From Frondihabitans sp. (GTDB lineage Bacteria > Actinomycetota > Actinomycetes > Actinomycetales > Microbacteriaceae), in contig JAODMX010000363.1 in the NCBI GenBank assembly GCA_025464735.1, forward strand, positions 1 through 10,508: DNA of 10,508 nt, written 5' to 3'. Under the pieces are notes generated by a model. That model was given only the letters and a program-made list of their open reading frames with translations. It ran no database searches and was not told the origin of the DNA. A program made the position numbers and the translations under genes. Positions 1-6,896 of the stretch are shown here, piece by piece. Every line of letters begins with the position of its first letter. Position 1 is the first letter of the stretch.

Positions 1-1607
1 TGCCCGACGTACTTGGTCTGCAGGAATGTCTCGAACGCCTCGGCTTCGTTCAGCTTGCCCAGGATCCGCATTTGCTCGTCGTGGGTCGGCTTCGTGTAGG
101 GAACTTCGACGTGCTGCTGGATCCAGGCGCGCTGGGCCGGATCTTGAATGTGCATGTATTCGATGCCGATGGTGCGGCAGTACGAGTCGCGGAGCACACC
201 GAGGACGTCGCGGAGGAGCATTGACGCCTTGCCGCCGAAGCCACCGGTGACGAACTCGCGGTCGAGGTCCCAGAAAGTCAGGCCGTGACGCTCGATCTCG
301 AGATCGGGGTGGGTGCGCTGGCGGTACTCGAGCGGGTCGATGTCGGCCATCAGGTGGCCGCGGACGCGATAGCTGTTGATCAGTTCAAGGACCCGGGCGC
401 TCTTGCCGACGCGCTCGGCCAGGTTGACGTTGATGTCGGCGTTCCAGCGGATCGGTGCGTAGGGGATCCGTAGGGAGGCGAAGATGTCGTCGTAGAAACC
501 ACGACCGCCGATCAGCATCTCGTGCACGATCTTCAGGAACTCGCCCGACCCGGCGCCCTGGATGACGCGGTGGTCGTAGGTCGACGTGAGCGTGATCGTT
601 TTGCCGATGCCGAGTTCGACGAGGGTCTTCGAAGCGGACCCCTGGAACTCCGCCGGGTACTCGAGCGCACCGGCGCCGATGATCGTGCCGGACCCCTTCA
701 TGAGGCGCGGCACGCTGTGGACGGTGCCGATGCCGCCGGGGTTCGTCAGGGAGATGGTGTTGCCGGCGAAGTCGTCGGCGGTCAGCTTGTTGGCGCGTGC
801 CTTCTTGACGATGTCTTCGTAGGAGTTCAGGAACTGCGCGAAGGTGAGGCTCTCGGCCTTCTTGATGCCGGGAACGAGCAGCGCGCGGGTGCCGTCGGGT
901 TTCGGGATGTCGATCGCGAGGCCGAGGTTGATGTGAGCCGGAGTGACGACGGAGGGCTTGCCGTCGACGACGTCGTAGAAGACGTTCTGGCTGGGGAAGT
1001 CTTTGAGCGCTTGGACGAGCGCCCACCCGATCAGGTGCGTGAACGAGATCTTGCCGCCGCGAGCGCGTTTGAGGTGGTTGTTGATCACGATGCGGTTGTC
1101 GATCATCAGCTTCGCCGGGATGGTGCGGACGCTGGTGGCCGTGGGCACGGTGAGGCTGGCGTCCATGTTGGTCGCAAGGCTCTTCGCCATGCCGCGCAGG
1201 GGCTGGACGGCGTTCTGTGGCTCGGCGGTGGGCTCTTCGGTTGCTTGGCTCTTCTTCGGCGCGGCCGGTGTCGGGGCCTCCGCCGGGATCGGCTTCACTT
1301 TTGGCTCGACGGAGGTCGTCCGGGCCGTCACGGGGCCGCCCGTGGTGGTAACGGGCGCCGAAGGGGCCGGTGCGGGGGCAGTGGCGGGAGCGCTGGATCC
1401 GGAAGTCGTCTCGGTCTGCTTATAGCTCTCGAGAATCGGCCACCACGACCGGTCGACCGAATTCTTGTCGGCGACGTACTGCTCGTACAGCTCGTCGACG
1501 AGCCATTCGTTCGCGCCGAACTCGGCAGCAGCGCCGTCGTCAGTCGTTCCGGTCACGTGGCTAGTCACAGCCGATCGCCCACTCTCCGTTGATTGTTGGT
1601 CGTTCAT
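1..1607 (-). CDS. kgd: Multifunctional 2-oxoglutarate dehydrogenase (E2-like N-terminus fused to E1), 3' part missing
   Basis: This is the N-terminal 535 codons of the actinobacterial TCA-cycle enzyme that decarboxylates 2-oxoglutarate and transfers succinyl groups; the rest lies beyond the left edge. Residues about 33-62 form the small N-terminal E1-type helix, with a VDRSWW motif. Residues about 64-130 are a Pro/Ala/Thr-rich linker. Residues about 140-370 are a dihydrolipoamide acyltransferase-type catalytic domain ending in [15 protein letters not shown], with the expected catalytic His at 346. From about residue 375 the E1 part starts, with the typical [17 protein letters not shown] segment. 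No lipoyl domain is present, as is known for this family. The start is ATG at 1607, supported by an AAGGA Shine-Dalgarno 7 nt upstream. In relatives the enzyme is inhibited by the FHA protein GarA/OdhI (family knowledge; no such gene is in this window). The reading frame is intact throughout. Confidence 0.96.
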   Translation of the reverse strand, partial: MNDQQSTESGRSAVTSHVTGTTDDGAAAEFGANEWLVDELYEQYVADKNSVDRSWWPILESYKQTETTSGSSAPATAPAPAPSAPVTTTGGPVTARTTSVEPKVKPIPAEAPTPAAPKKSQATEEPTAEPQNAVQPLRGMAKSLATNMDASLTVPTATSVRTIPAKLMIDNRIVINNHLKRARGGKISFTHLIGWALVQALKDFPSQNVFYDVVDGKPSVVTPAHINLGLAIDIPKPDGTRALLVPGIKKAESLTFAQFLNSYEDIVKKARANKLTADDFAGNTISLTNPGGIGTVHSVPRLMKGSGTIIGAGALEYPAEFQGSASKTLVELGIGKTITLTSTYDHRVIQGAGSGEFLKIVHEMLIGGRGFYDDIFASLRIPYAPIRWNADINVNLAERVGKSARVLELINSYRVRGHLMADIDPLEYRQRTHPDLEIERHGLTFWDLDREFVTGGFGGKASMLLRDVLGVLRDSYCRTIGIEYMHIQDPAQRAWIQQHVEVPYTKPTHDEQMRILGKLNEAEAFETFLQTKYVG

Positions 1608-1614
1608 CGGGCTG

Positions 1615-1619
1615 TCCTT
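1615..1619 (-). promoter_or_regulatory. Ribosome binding site of kgd
   Basis: On the minus strand AAGGA lies 7 nt before the ATG at 1607. It is the clearest Shine-Dalgarno in the window and fixes the kgd start. Most other genes here lack one. Confidence 0.75.
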
Positions 1620-1632
1620 GCCCGCCTTGTTA

Positions 1633-1638
1633 AGACTA
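1633..1638 (-). promoter_or_regulatory. Candidate -10 box of kgd
   Basis: The minus strand reads TAGTCT here, which would place the transcription start near 1626 and give a 5' leader of about 19 nt containing the AAGGA site. No convincing -35 hexamer is visible. The call rests on position and the TANNNT pattern alone. Confidence 0.35.
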
Positions 1639-1677
1639 ATCGTTTAGGGGAGCCGGGGTGGGAGACGACCCAGGGTT

Positions 1678-1683
1678 TAGTTT
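1678..1683 (+). promoter_or_regulatory. Candidate -10 box for leaderless guaB1 transcript
   Basis: TAGTTT is followed by exactly 7 nt and then the ATG at 1691. Transcription would therefore start at or within a nucleotide or two of the A of the start codon. The 16-nt string TAGTTTGAGAGTCATG nearly repeats the one at nnrD (TAGTCTGAGGGCCATG). There is no clear -35. Confidence 0.55.
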
Positions 1684-1690
1684 GAGAGTC

Positions 1691-3130
1691 ATGAGGTACT
1701 ACGAGGCGAATCCACAGCATGATCTGACGTACTCCGACGTCTTCCTCGTTCCCAGTCGATCCGGGGTCTCGAGCAGGCTCGACGTCTCGCTCGCGCCGGG
1801 CGACGGAACGGGCGCGACCATCCCGATCGTGTCGGCCAACATGAACTCCGTCACCGGGCCACGGTTGGCCGCGACATTGGCCCGTCGCGGTGGTCTCGGC
1901 GTCCTGCCGCAGGACATGCACCTGCAGGATCTCGATGCGGCTATCCGCTGGGTGAAGGCGCAGCCGGTCGGCTACGACACGCCCTACGCCATGGCCCCGG
2001 GCGACACGGTCGAGATTGCGCTCACCAGGCTGCCTGCCGCCCCGGGCCACGGCATCGTGCTGCACGACGCCGCTGGCGCCTACCTCGGCTGCATCCCGGC
2101 CGAGCGCCTCAGCACCGCGCCTCGCGACGCGGTCCTCGGCGATCTCGTGCGCGGCGAACTGGCCTCGCTAGACGCCGATGACATCGCCGGCCCGCGCGCG
2201 GCGTTCGATCTTCTCGTTGCGGCGGGGCTCGACTTCGCTCCCGTCCTCCACAACGGTCACGTGATCGGGACCCTGAGTCGCAAGAGCGCTCTCCGTTCGA
2301 CTCTCTACGAGCCCGCCGTCGACTCGTCCGGCCGCCTCCTCGTCGCCGCCGCGATCGGGATCAACGGCGACGTGGCCGAGAAGGCGAAGGCCCTGGCTGC
2401 GGCCGGGGTCGACGTGCTCGTGCTCGACACCGCCCACGGACACCAGGAGGCGATGCTGCGGGCCCTCTCGACAGTCGCGTCCCTGAAGCTCGGGCTGCCG
2501 CTCGTCGCCGGAAACGTCGTGACCGCGGAGTCCGTCCGGCACCTGGTGGCCGCGGGAGCCGACATCGTCAAGGTGGGCGTCGGCCCGGGCGCGATGTGCA
2601 CGACCCGCATGATGACCGCGGTGGGTCGGCCGCAGTTCTCCGCCGTTCTCGAGACCGCCGAGACCGCGAAGGCGCTCGGCGCCCACGTGTGGGCGGACGG
2701 GGGAGTGCGGTATCCGCGCGATGTGGCGCTCGCACTCGCGGCCGGCGCTGCGTCGGTGATGATCGGCTCCTGGTTTGCAGGCACCCTCGAGGCCCCGGGC
2801 GACCTCGACGTCGACGCTGAGGGTCGGGTCTACAAGGAGAGCTGGGGGATGGCCTCGACCAAGGCGGTCCGCGGTCGTTTCGAGCGCCTGGACCCCTACG
2901 AACTCGCCAGGAAGACGCTTTTCGCCGAGGGCATCTCGTCGTCGCGGATCTACCTCGATCCGCTCCGGCCGTCGCTCGAAGATCTCCTCGACATGATCAC
3001 GTCGGGCGTCAGGAGCTCGTTCACGTATGCCGGCGCTCGGACCGTGCCCGAGTTCTCGGAGCGCGCCCTCGTCGGCATTCAATCGGCGGCCGGCTACGAG
3101 GAAGGAAAGGCCCTGCCCGTTTCCTGGTGA
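1691..3130 (+). CDS. guaB1: GuaB1, IMPDH/GMP reductase family protein with CBS domains, probably GMP reductase
   Basis: A 479-aa (beta/alpha)8 enzyme of the IMPDH/GMPR superfamily. The barrel begins with DLTYSDVFLVPSRS (residues 11-24) and continues with ANMNSVTGP. A CBS pair is inserted at about residues 95-205, and the second half of the barrel follows. The catalytic loop is GVGPGAMCTTRMMTAVGRPQ with Cys303; the phosphate-binding segments are ADGGVR (335-340) and IGSWFAGT (358-365). GPGxxCTTR and GVRSSFTYAGA (439-449) look like GMP reductase rather than IMPDH, and I do not find the IMPDH flap Arg-Tyr pair in its usual context. Mycobacterial GuaB1 has been reported to be a GMP reductase (NADPH-dependent GMP to IMP plus ammonia), so I infer purine salvage rather than de novo GMP synthesis. 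I chose ATG 1691 because it fits the family N-terminus and the -10 box before it. GTG 1658, preceded by AGGGGAG, is an alternative adding 11 residues. Confidence 0.93.
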   Translation: MRYYEANPQHDLTYSDVFLVPSRSGVSSRLDVSLAPGDGTGATIPIVSANMNSVTGPRLAATLARRGGLGVLPQDMHLQDLDAAIRWVKAQPVGYDTPYAMAPGDTVEIALTRLPAAPGHGIVLHDAAGAYLGCIPAERLSTAPRDAVLGDLVRGELASLDADDIAGPRAAFDLLVAAGLDFAPVLHNGHVIGTLSRKSALRSTLYEPAVDSSGRLLVAAAIGINGDVAEKAKALAAAGVDVLVLDTAHGHQEAMLRALSTVASLKLGLPLVAGNVVTAESVRHLVAAGADIVKVGVGPGAMCTTRMMTAVGRPQFSAVLETAETAKALGAHVWADGGVRYPRDVALALAAGAASVMIGSWFAGTLEAPGDLDVDAEGRVYKESWGMASTKAVRGRFERLDPYELARKTLFAEGISSSRIYLDPLRPSLEDLLDMITSGVRSSFTYAGARTVPEFSERALVGIQSAAGYEEGKALPVSW

Positions 3131-3168
3131 TCCGGGGCGCTCGCCGGGGTCGATCCGCCGCGTTCCGG

Positions 3169-3174
3169 TACACT
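3169..3174 (+). promoter_or_regulatory. Candidate -10 box of the CNNM operon
   Basis: TACACT is followed by 9 nt and then the ATG of the small ORF at 3184. The transcript would start near 3181, with a leader of 0-3 nt for the small ORF and about 113 nt for the first CNNM gene. No obvious -35 is present. Confidence 0.45.
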
Positions 3175-3183
3175 CGACGGATC

Positions 3184-3297
3184 ATGGATGACCCTCCGTC
3201 TCGTACGTCAGAGCCTTTCAGTCCGCCTTCGTCCGAGGTAGCACCCGTCGACGAACCCTCGCACCATAGGCGTGCCGGGTCGGTGATTTCGTCGTGA
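3184..3297 (+). CDS. Possible 37-aa Pro/Ser-rich leader peptide before the CNNM pair
   Basis: A short open frame of 37 codons starts with ATG 10 nt after a TACACT -10 box and stops in a TGA sharing GTGA with the GTG start of the next gene (3294). The peptide starts MDDPPSRTSEPF and ends HHRRAGSVISS. It is rich in Ser and Pro, has no membrane segment, and resembles no family I know. The downstream GTG has no visible Shine-Dalgarno, so translation of this frame could deliver ribosomes to it by coupling. Against it: only about 65% of its third codon positions are G or C, visibly below the flanking genes, and so short a frame can arise by chance. It could equally be an untranslated leader. Confidence 0.4.
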   Translation: MDDPPSRTSEPFSPPSSEVAPVDEPSHHRRAGSVISS

Positions 3298-4679
3298 ACG
3301 AATGGATCCTGCTCGGCATCGGTCTGGTCCTCACCGTCGGCACCGGTCTCTTCGTCGCCAGCGAGTTCTCGCTCGTGAATCTCGATCGAGCCGACCTGGA
3401 ATCCCGTCAGGCTCGGGGTGAGAAACGTCTCGGCACGACGATCGGCGCTCTCAAGGTCACGTCGACCCACCTGTCGAGCGCCCAGCTGGGCATCACTCTG
3501 ACCACCCTGCTGACCGGCTTCACGATGGAGCCAGCCATCGCAACGCTTATCGAAGACCCGTTCCGCTCCCTCGGAGCCTCGATGGTGATCATCGACGTGG
3601 CAGCGCCGATCGTCTCGATCGTGCTGGCAACGCTCCTGTCGATGATCATCGGCGAGCTCGTGCCGAAGAACTTCGCCCTTGCCCTCCCGCTGGCCACGGC
3701 TCGTCTCGTGATGCCGTTCCAGGTGGGTTTCACGCGAGTCTTCCGTCCGACGGTCGCTCTCCTGAACGGCACGGCGAACGTGGTGCTGCGCTCGATGGGT
3801 GTCGAACCAAAAGAGGAGCTCTCGGGCGCGAGAACGGCCGAAGAGCTGTCGTCCCTGGTTCGCCGTTCCGCGTTCGAGGGCAGCCTCGACCTCGACACCG
3901 CGACGCTTCTGGCACGCACGCTTGTCTTCAGCGATCACACCGCGTCCGACGTGATGACCCCGAGGCCGCGGGTCAGCAGTGTTGCCCGCACCGACTCCGC
4001 AGAGAGCGTTCTCGCACTGGCGCGGAGCACCGGCTACTCGCGCTTTCCGGTGACCGACGACGACATCGACGACATCGTCGGCCTCGTGCACGTCAAGCAG
4101 GCCGTCGCTGTTCCGCGCGGGAAGCGATCCGACGTCCCCGTGTCCGCTCTGCAGACGGACGCGATCAGAGTCCCCGAAACCATGAAACTCGACAATCTCC
4201 TCAGTGAGGTTCGCGGTAAGGGCTACCAGATGGCTGTCGTCGTCGACGAGTATGGCGGCACGGCCGGTGTCGTCACCCTCGAAGACCTGATCGAAGAGCT
4301 CGTCGGCGAGGTCTCCGACGAGCACGACCGCTCTCGGGTCGACGTCGTGCGTTCGCGCGATTGGCTCACGTTCCCGGGGCTGCTTCGGCCCGACGAGCTG
4401 CTCGAGCGGGCCTCCGTGCGGGTGCCTGAAGAGGGCCCGTACGAGACCGTGGGCGGCTGGCTGATGAGCGAACTTGGGCGTCTGCCGCGGGTCGGCGACG
4501 CGGTTTCGAACGAATCCGGCGAATTCCGGGTCGAGAGGCTCGACGGGCGACGCATCGATCGGATCCGGTTCACCCCGACACCGACCACCGGTGAACAAGA
4601 GACCCGGGTCACTGAGCCCGGTACGACGTCTGAAGAACCGCATCGGCCAGGCACCCGAAATCGGCGGGTGACGCGATGA
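3294..4679 (+). CDS. CNNM/CBS (CorC/HlyC-type) membrane protein, long paralogue, probable Mg2+ transporter
   Basis: A 461-aa protein of the hemolysin-C/CorC/CNNM family. A DUF21/CNNM transmembrane domain covers about residues 1-150, with hydrophobic helices near 4-25, 60-80, 97-120 and 128-150 and the signature GELVPKN at 120-126. A CBS pair follows (about 216-340), with VMTPRP opening the first CBS and DEYGGTAGVVTLEDL in the second. A C-terminal CorC_HlyC domain (about 350-430) and a charged tail end the protein. Family members export Mg2+ or other divalent cations and sense ATP-Mg2+ through the CBS pair; the old haemolysin name is not evidence for a toxin. An in-frame TAG at 3267-3269 leaves GTG 3294 as the first possible start. 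It overlaps the preceding small ORF and the next CNNM gene by 4 bp each (GTGA, ATGA), so all three are probably co-translated. The exact ion is not shown by the sequence. Confidence 0.93.
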   Translation: MNEWILLGIGLVLTVGTGLFVASEFSLVNLDRADLESRQARGEKRLGTTIGALKVTSTHLSSAQLGITLTTLLTGFTMEPAIATLIEDPFRSLGASMVIIDVAAPIVSIVLATLLSMIIGELVPKNFALALPLATARLVMPFQVGFTRVFRPTVALLNGTANVVLRSMGVEPKEELSGARTAEELSSLVRRSAFEGSLDLDTATLLARTLVFSDHTASDVMTPRPRVSSVARTDSAESVLALARSTGYSRFPVTDDDIDDIVGLVHVKQAVAVPRGKRSDVPVSALQTDAIRVPETMKLDNLLSEVRGKGYQMAVVVDEYGGTAGVVTLEDLIEELVGEVSDEHDRSRVDVVRSRDWLTFPGLLRPDELLERASVRVPEEGPYETVGGWLMSELGRLPRVGDAVSNESGEFRVERLDGRRIDRIRFTPTPTTGEQETRVTEPGTTSEEPHRPGTRNRRVTR

Positions 4680-5713
4680 GCGACTGGTGGGGTATTTTCT
4701 GGCTGGTCGTGCTCCTGCTCGGCAACGCCTTCTTCGTCGGCGCGGAGTTCGCCGTGATCTCGGCCAGGCGCTCCTCGATCGAACCGAAGGCCGATGCCGG
4801 CAACCGTGCGGCCAAGACGACACTCTTCGCGATGGAAAATGCCACCCTCATGCTGGCGACGACCCAACTGGGCATCACGGTCTGCTCGTTGCTGATCCTG
4901 AACGTCTCCGAGCCGTCGATCCATCACCTGCTGGAGGGGCCGCTTCATTTGACCGGATGGTCGCCCGAAGTGATCGCGACCGTCGGCTTCATCATCACTC
5001 TCGTGATCGTCTCGTTCCTGCATGTGGTGTTCGGCGAGATGGTGCCGAAGAACCTGGCGTTTTCGATGCCCGACCGCGCGGCTCTTCTGCTGGCGCCGCC
5101 TCTCGTCTTCGTCGCCCGGATCCTCCGCGTCGTCATCGTGACTCTCAACTGGGTGACGAATGCCGTGGTGAAGGCGTTCGGCGTCGAGCCCAAGTCGGAG
5201 GCGACGAGTGCCTTCACCGTCGAGGAGGTGCAGTCGATCGTCGCGCAGTCGCAGCGGGAAGGCGTCCTCCTCGACACCACCGGGACGCTGCGCGCCGCGT
5301 TCGAGTTCACTGAGAAGAAGGTGCTCGACATCGCCGTGACGACCGATCGTCTGGTGACGCTGTCGGAGGCCGCCACACCGGCGCAGGTGGAGCGGGCCGT
5401 CGCTAGGAGCGGCTTCTCGCGCTACGTCCTGGTCGACGATCGCGGCGAACCGACGGGCTACCTGCACCTGAAAGACGTCCTCGACCTGGACGGTGACGAG
5501 TTCAGCGCTCCCGTGCCGCCCAAGCGGATCCGACAGCTCATCTCGATTTTCGAGGGCACCGAACTGGAAGATGCCCTCGCCACGATGCGGCGATCCGGCG
5601 TGCACGTCGCACGCTCCTTCGACGAGCAGGGCACGACGCGGGGGGTTCTCTTCCTGGAGGACATCATCGAGGAGCTCATCGGCGAGGTCCAGGACGCCAC
5701 CCGCCGCGCCTGA
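4676..5713 (+). CDS. CNNM/CBS membrane protein, short paralogue without CorC_HlyC domain
   Basis: A 345-aa paralogue of the preceding gene. It has the same transmembrane CNNM domain (about 1-150), with GEMVPKN at the identical residues 120-126, then a CBS pair (about 212-340). The protein ends just after the second CBS (LEDIIEELIGEVQDA), so the C-terminal CorC_HlyC domain is absent. The CBS motifs have drifted: VMTPRP is replaced by IAVTTDRL, and DEYGGTAG by DEQGTTRG, which may mean altered or lost nucleotide binding. The start ATG overlaps the stop of the long paralogue as ATGA, with GGGTGA just upstream as a weak ribosome site, so translation is probably coupled. CNNM proteins are dimers; a long-short heterodimer with the upstream product is plausible (inference). 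A probable divalent-cation transport role is inherited from the family. Confidence 0.92.
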   Translation: MSDWWGIFWLVVLLLGNAFFVGAEFAVISARRSSIEPKADAGNRAAKTTLFAMENATLMLATTQLGITVCSLLILNVSEPSIHHLLEGPLHLTGWSPEVIATVGFIITLVIVSFLHVVFGEMVPKNLAFSMPDRAALLLAPPLVFVARILRVVIVTLNWVTNAVVKAFGVEPKSEATSAFTVEEVQSIVAQSQREGVLLDTTGTLRAAFEFTEKKVLDIAVTTDRLVTLSEAATPAQVERAVARSGFSRYVLVDDRGEPTGYLHLKDVLDLDGDEFSAPVPPKRIRQLISIFEGTELEDALATMRRSGVHVARSFDEQGTTRGVLFLEDIIEELIGEVQDATRRA

Positions 5714-5731
5714 CGCGCGGGCGCAGGCTGG

Positions 5732-6826
5732 CTAGGCGGGCACCGGCGCGTGGAAATGCGCGCGGTGGTACGGCTGCGGGTAGTAGTCGAGCTCGACGCC
5801 CAGCTCGGATGCCGCGCGCAGAGCGAAGTGCGGGTCTCGGAGGAACTCGCGCCCGACGAGCGCTACATCCGCCTGACCGGACGCCACGATGTCTTCGGCC
5901 TGCTGGGGCGTCACGATGAGCCCGACGGCGCCGGCTTCGACACCGCCCTCTTCTCGGACGACCTCGGCGAACGGCACCTGATAGCCCGGCCCGATCGGGA
6001 TCTGGGCGGCTGCGGCAATGCCGCCGGTGGAGATATCGAAGAAGTCGGCACCCGCCTCCTGCGCCCAGGCCGCCACGGTCGCTGTGTCGTGCTCGTTCCA
6101 CGAACCCTCGACCCAGTCCGTCGCGGAGAACCGGACGATGATCGGGAACTCGTCGCCGGTGGCCTCGCGAATGCCGCGCACGATGTCGAGGACGACCCGT
6201 GCTCGGTTCTCGAGCGAGCCGCCATACTGGTCGGTGCGCTCGTTGCTGAGGGGCGACAGGAACTGGTGGATCAGATAGCCGTGGGCCGCGTGGAGTTCGA
6301 CGAAATCGAAGCCGGCCTGTCGGGTGCGGACCGCAGCGGCGACGAAGGCCGCGGTGATGTCACTGATCTCGCCTGTCGTGAGAGCGCGGGGAGGGTTGTA
6401 ACCGTCGAACGCGATCGCTGACGGGCCGACGATGGGCCAGCCGCCTTCGGCTTCGCTCAGGGTCCCGTTCTGGGGATCCCAGCTGCGGGGTGTGGACGCC
6501 TTGCGGCCTGCGTGGGCGAGCTGCACCCCGATTTTCGCGCCCTGCGTGTGGACGAAGTCGACGATCGGGCGGAAGGCGTCACGTTGCTCGTCGTTCCAGA
6601 TTCCCAGGTCGTAGGGCGAGATCCGCCCTTCTGGCACGACAGCGGTCGCCTCGGTGATGATCGCCCCGGCGCCACCGCGCGCGAACGAGCCGAGGTGGAC
6701 CAGGTGCCAGGGAGTCGGGACGCCGTCACGCTTGTCGACGGAGTACTGGCAGAGGGCCGGAACCCAGAGCCGGTTGCGGAACTCGGTCGAGCGCAGGGTG
6801 ATGGGGGAGAAGAGTGTCGAGGTCAC
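5732..6826 (-). CDS. NADH:flavin oxidoreductase, old yellow enzyme family, YqjM-like
   Basis: A 364-aa FMN-dependent ene-reductase that would reduce electrophilic C=C bonds (enones, quinone-like or nitro compounds) with NAD(P)H in the cytoplasm. It belongs to the YqjM/thermophilic-like class: Cys26 and Tyr28 in ALCQYS match YqjM numbering, QLAHAGRKAS (102-111) lies in the FMN site, the substrate-binding pair His179/His182 is in HAAHGYLIHQF, followed by SPLSNERTDQYGG, and PQPYHRA near the C-terminus supplies the Arg finger (355). The physiological substrate cannot be read from sequence. I use GTG 6826: the open frame extends further upstream, but homology begins at LFSPITLRS. No good Shine-Dalgarno sits at normal distance; AGGAAG lies 15 nt upstream within an inverted repeat (6840-6878). 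The gene follows the HAD gene by 70 bp and may share its transcript. It converges with the CNNM pair across 18 bp. Confidence 0.93.
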   Translation of the reverse strand: MTSTLFSPITLRSTEFRNRLWVPALCQYSVDKRDGVPTPWHLVHLGSFARGGAGAIITEATAVVPEGRISPYDLGIWNDEQRDAFRPIVDFVHTQGAKIGVQLAHAGRKASTPRSWDPQNGTLSEAEGGWPIVGPSAIAFDGYNPPRALTTGEISDITAAFVAAAVRTRQAGFDFVELHAAHGYLIHQFLSPLSNERTDQYGGSLENRARVVLDIVRGIREATGDEFPIIVRFSATDWVEGSWNEHDTATVAAWAQEAGADFFDISTGGIAAAAQIPIGPGYQVPFAEVVREEGGVEAGAVGLIVTPQQAEDIVASGQADVALVGREFLRDPHFALRAASELGVELDYYPQPYHRAHFHAPVPA

Positions 6827-6839
6827 GAGCGTGCGTACC

Positions 6840-6878
6840 GTCTTCCTGATCGTGGCGTGAGGTGAAGTCAGGAAAGAC
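6840..6878 (-). promoter_or_regulatory. Inverted repeat in the leader of the old yellow enzyme gene
   Basis: The plus strand reads GTCTTCCTGA (6840-6849), an 18-nt spacer, then TCAGGAAAGAC (6868-6878). The arms match over 10 bp with one extra A. It starts 13 nt upstream of the GTG at 6826, inside the HAD-OYE gap. On the minus strand the downstream arm contains AGGAAG, the only Shine-Dalgarno-like string nearby. It could be an operator for a dimeric repressor or an RNA hairpin that hides the ribosome site; sequence alone does not decide. Confidence 0.4.
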
Positions 6879-6896
6879 AACGTCGGGGCGCGAGGA

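Noticed and set aside
522..1592. A 356-codon plus-strand open frame antisense to kgd
   Set aside because: The minus-strand kgd frame shows a continuous acyltransferase and E1 homology; the antisense protein is low-complexity.
1658..1690. GTG 1658 with upstream AGGGGAG as the guaB1 start
   Set aside because: Not excluded, but the 11 added residues do not fit the family N-terminus, and the TAGTTT-N7-ATG arrangement favours 1691.
3152..3183. GATCCG / CGGATC inverted repeat flanking the -10 box before the CNNM operon
   Set aside because: GATCCG-type strings recur often in this sequence (for example at 3129-3134); 6-bp arms 20 nt apart are not distinctive.
3021..4823. A 600-codon open frame on the minus strand antisense to guaB1 and the first CNNM gene
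   Set aside because: It is rich in Arg, His, Asp and Gly without recognisable domains, typical of the antisense frame of GC-rich genes. The plus-strand proteins have clear families.
4223..5605. A 460-codon minus-strand open frame antisense to the CNNM pair
   Set aside because: Same compositional artefact; Arg/Asp/His-rich, no domain, and it spans two real genes.
3294..5713. Reading the two CorC/HlyC-type genes as haemolysins
   Set aside because: The family name is historical. The domain set is CNNM plus CBS, a cation transporter architecture, with no toxin features.
5704..5720. A possible hairpin terminator (CGCGC stem, CTGAC loop) between the convergent CNNM and old yellow enzyme genes
   Set aside because: The stem is 6 bp with no T tract on either strand, and it begins inside the CNNM coding end. 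GC-rich inverted repeats of this size are expected by chance.
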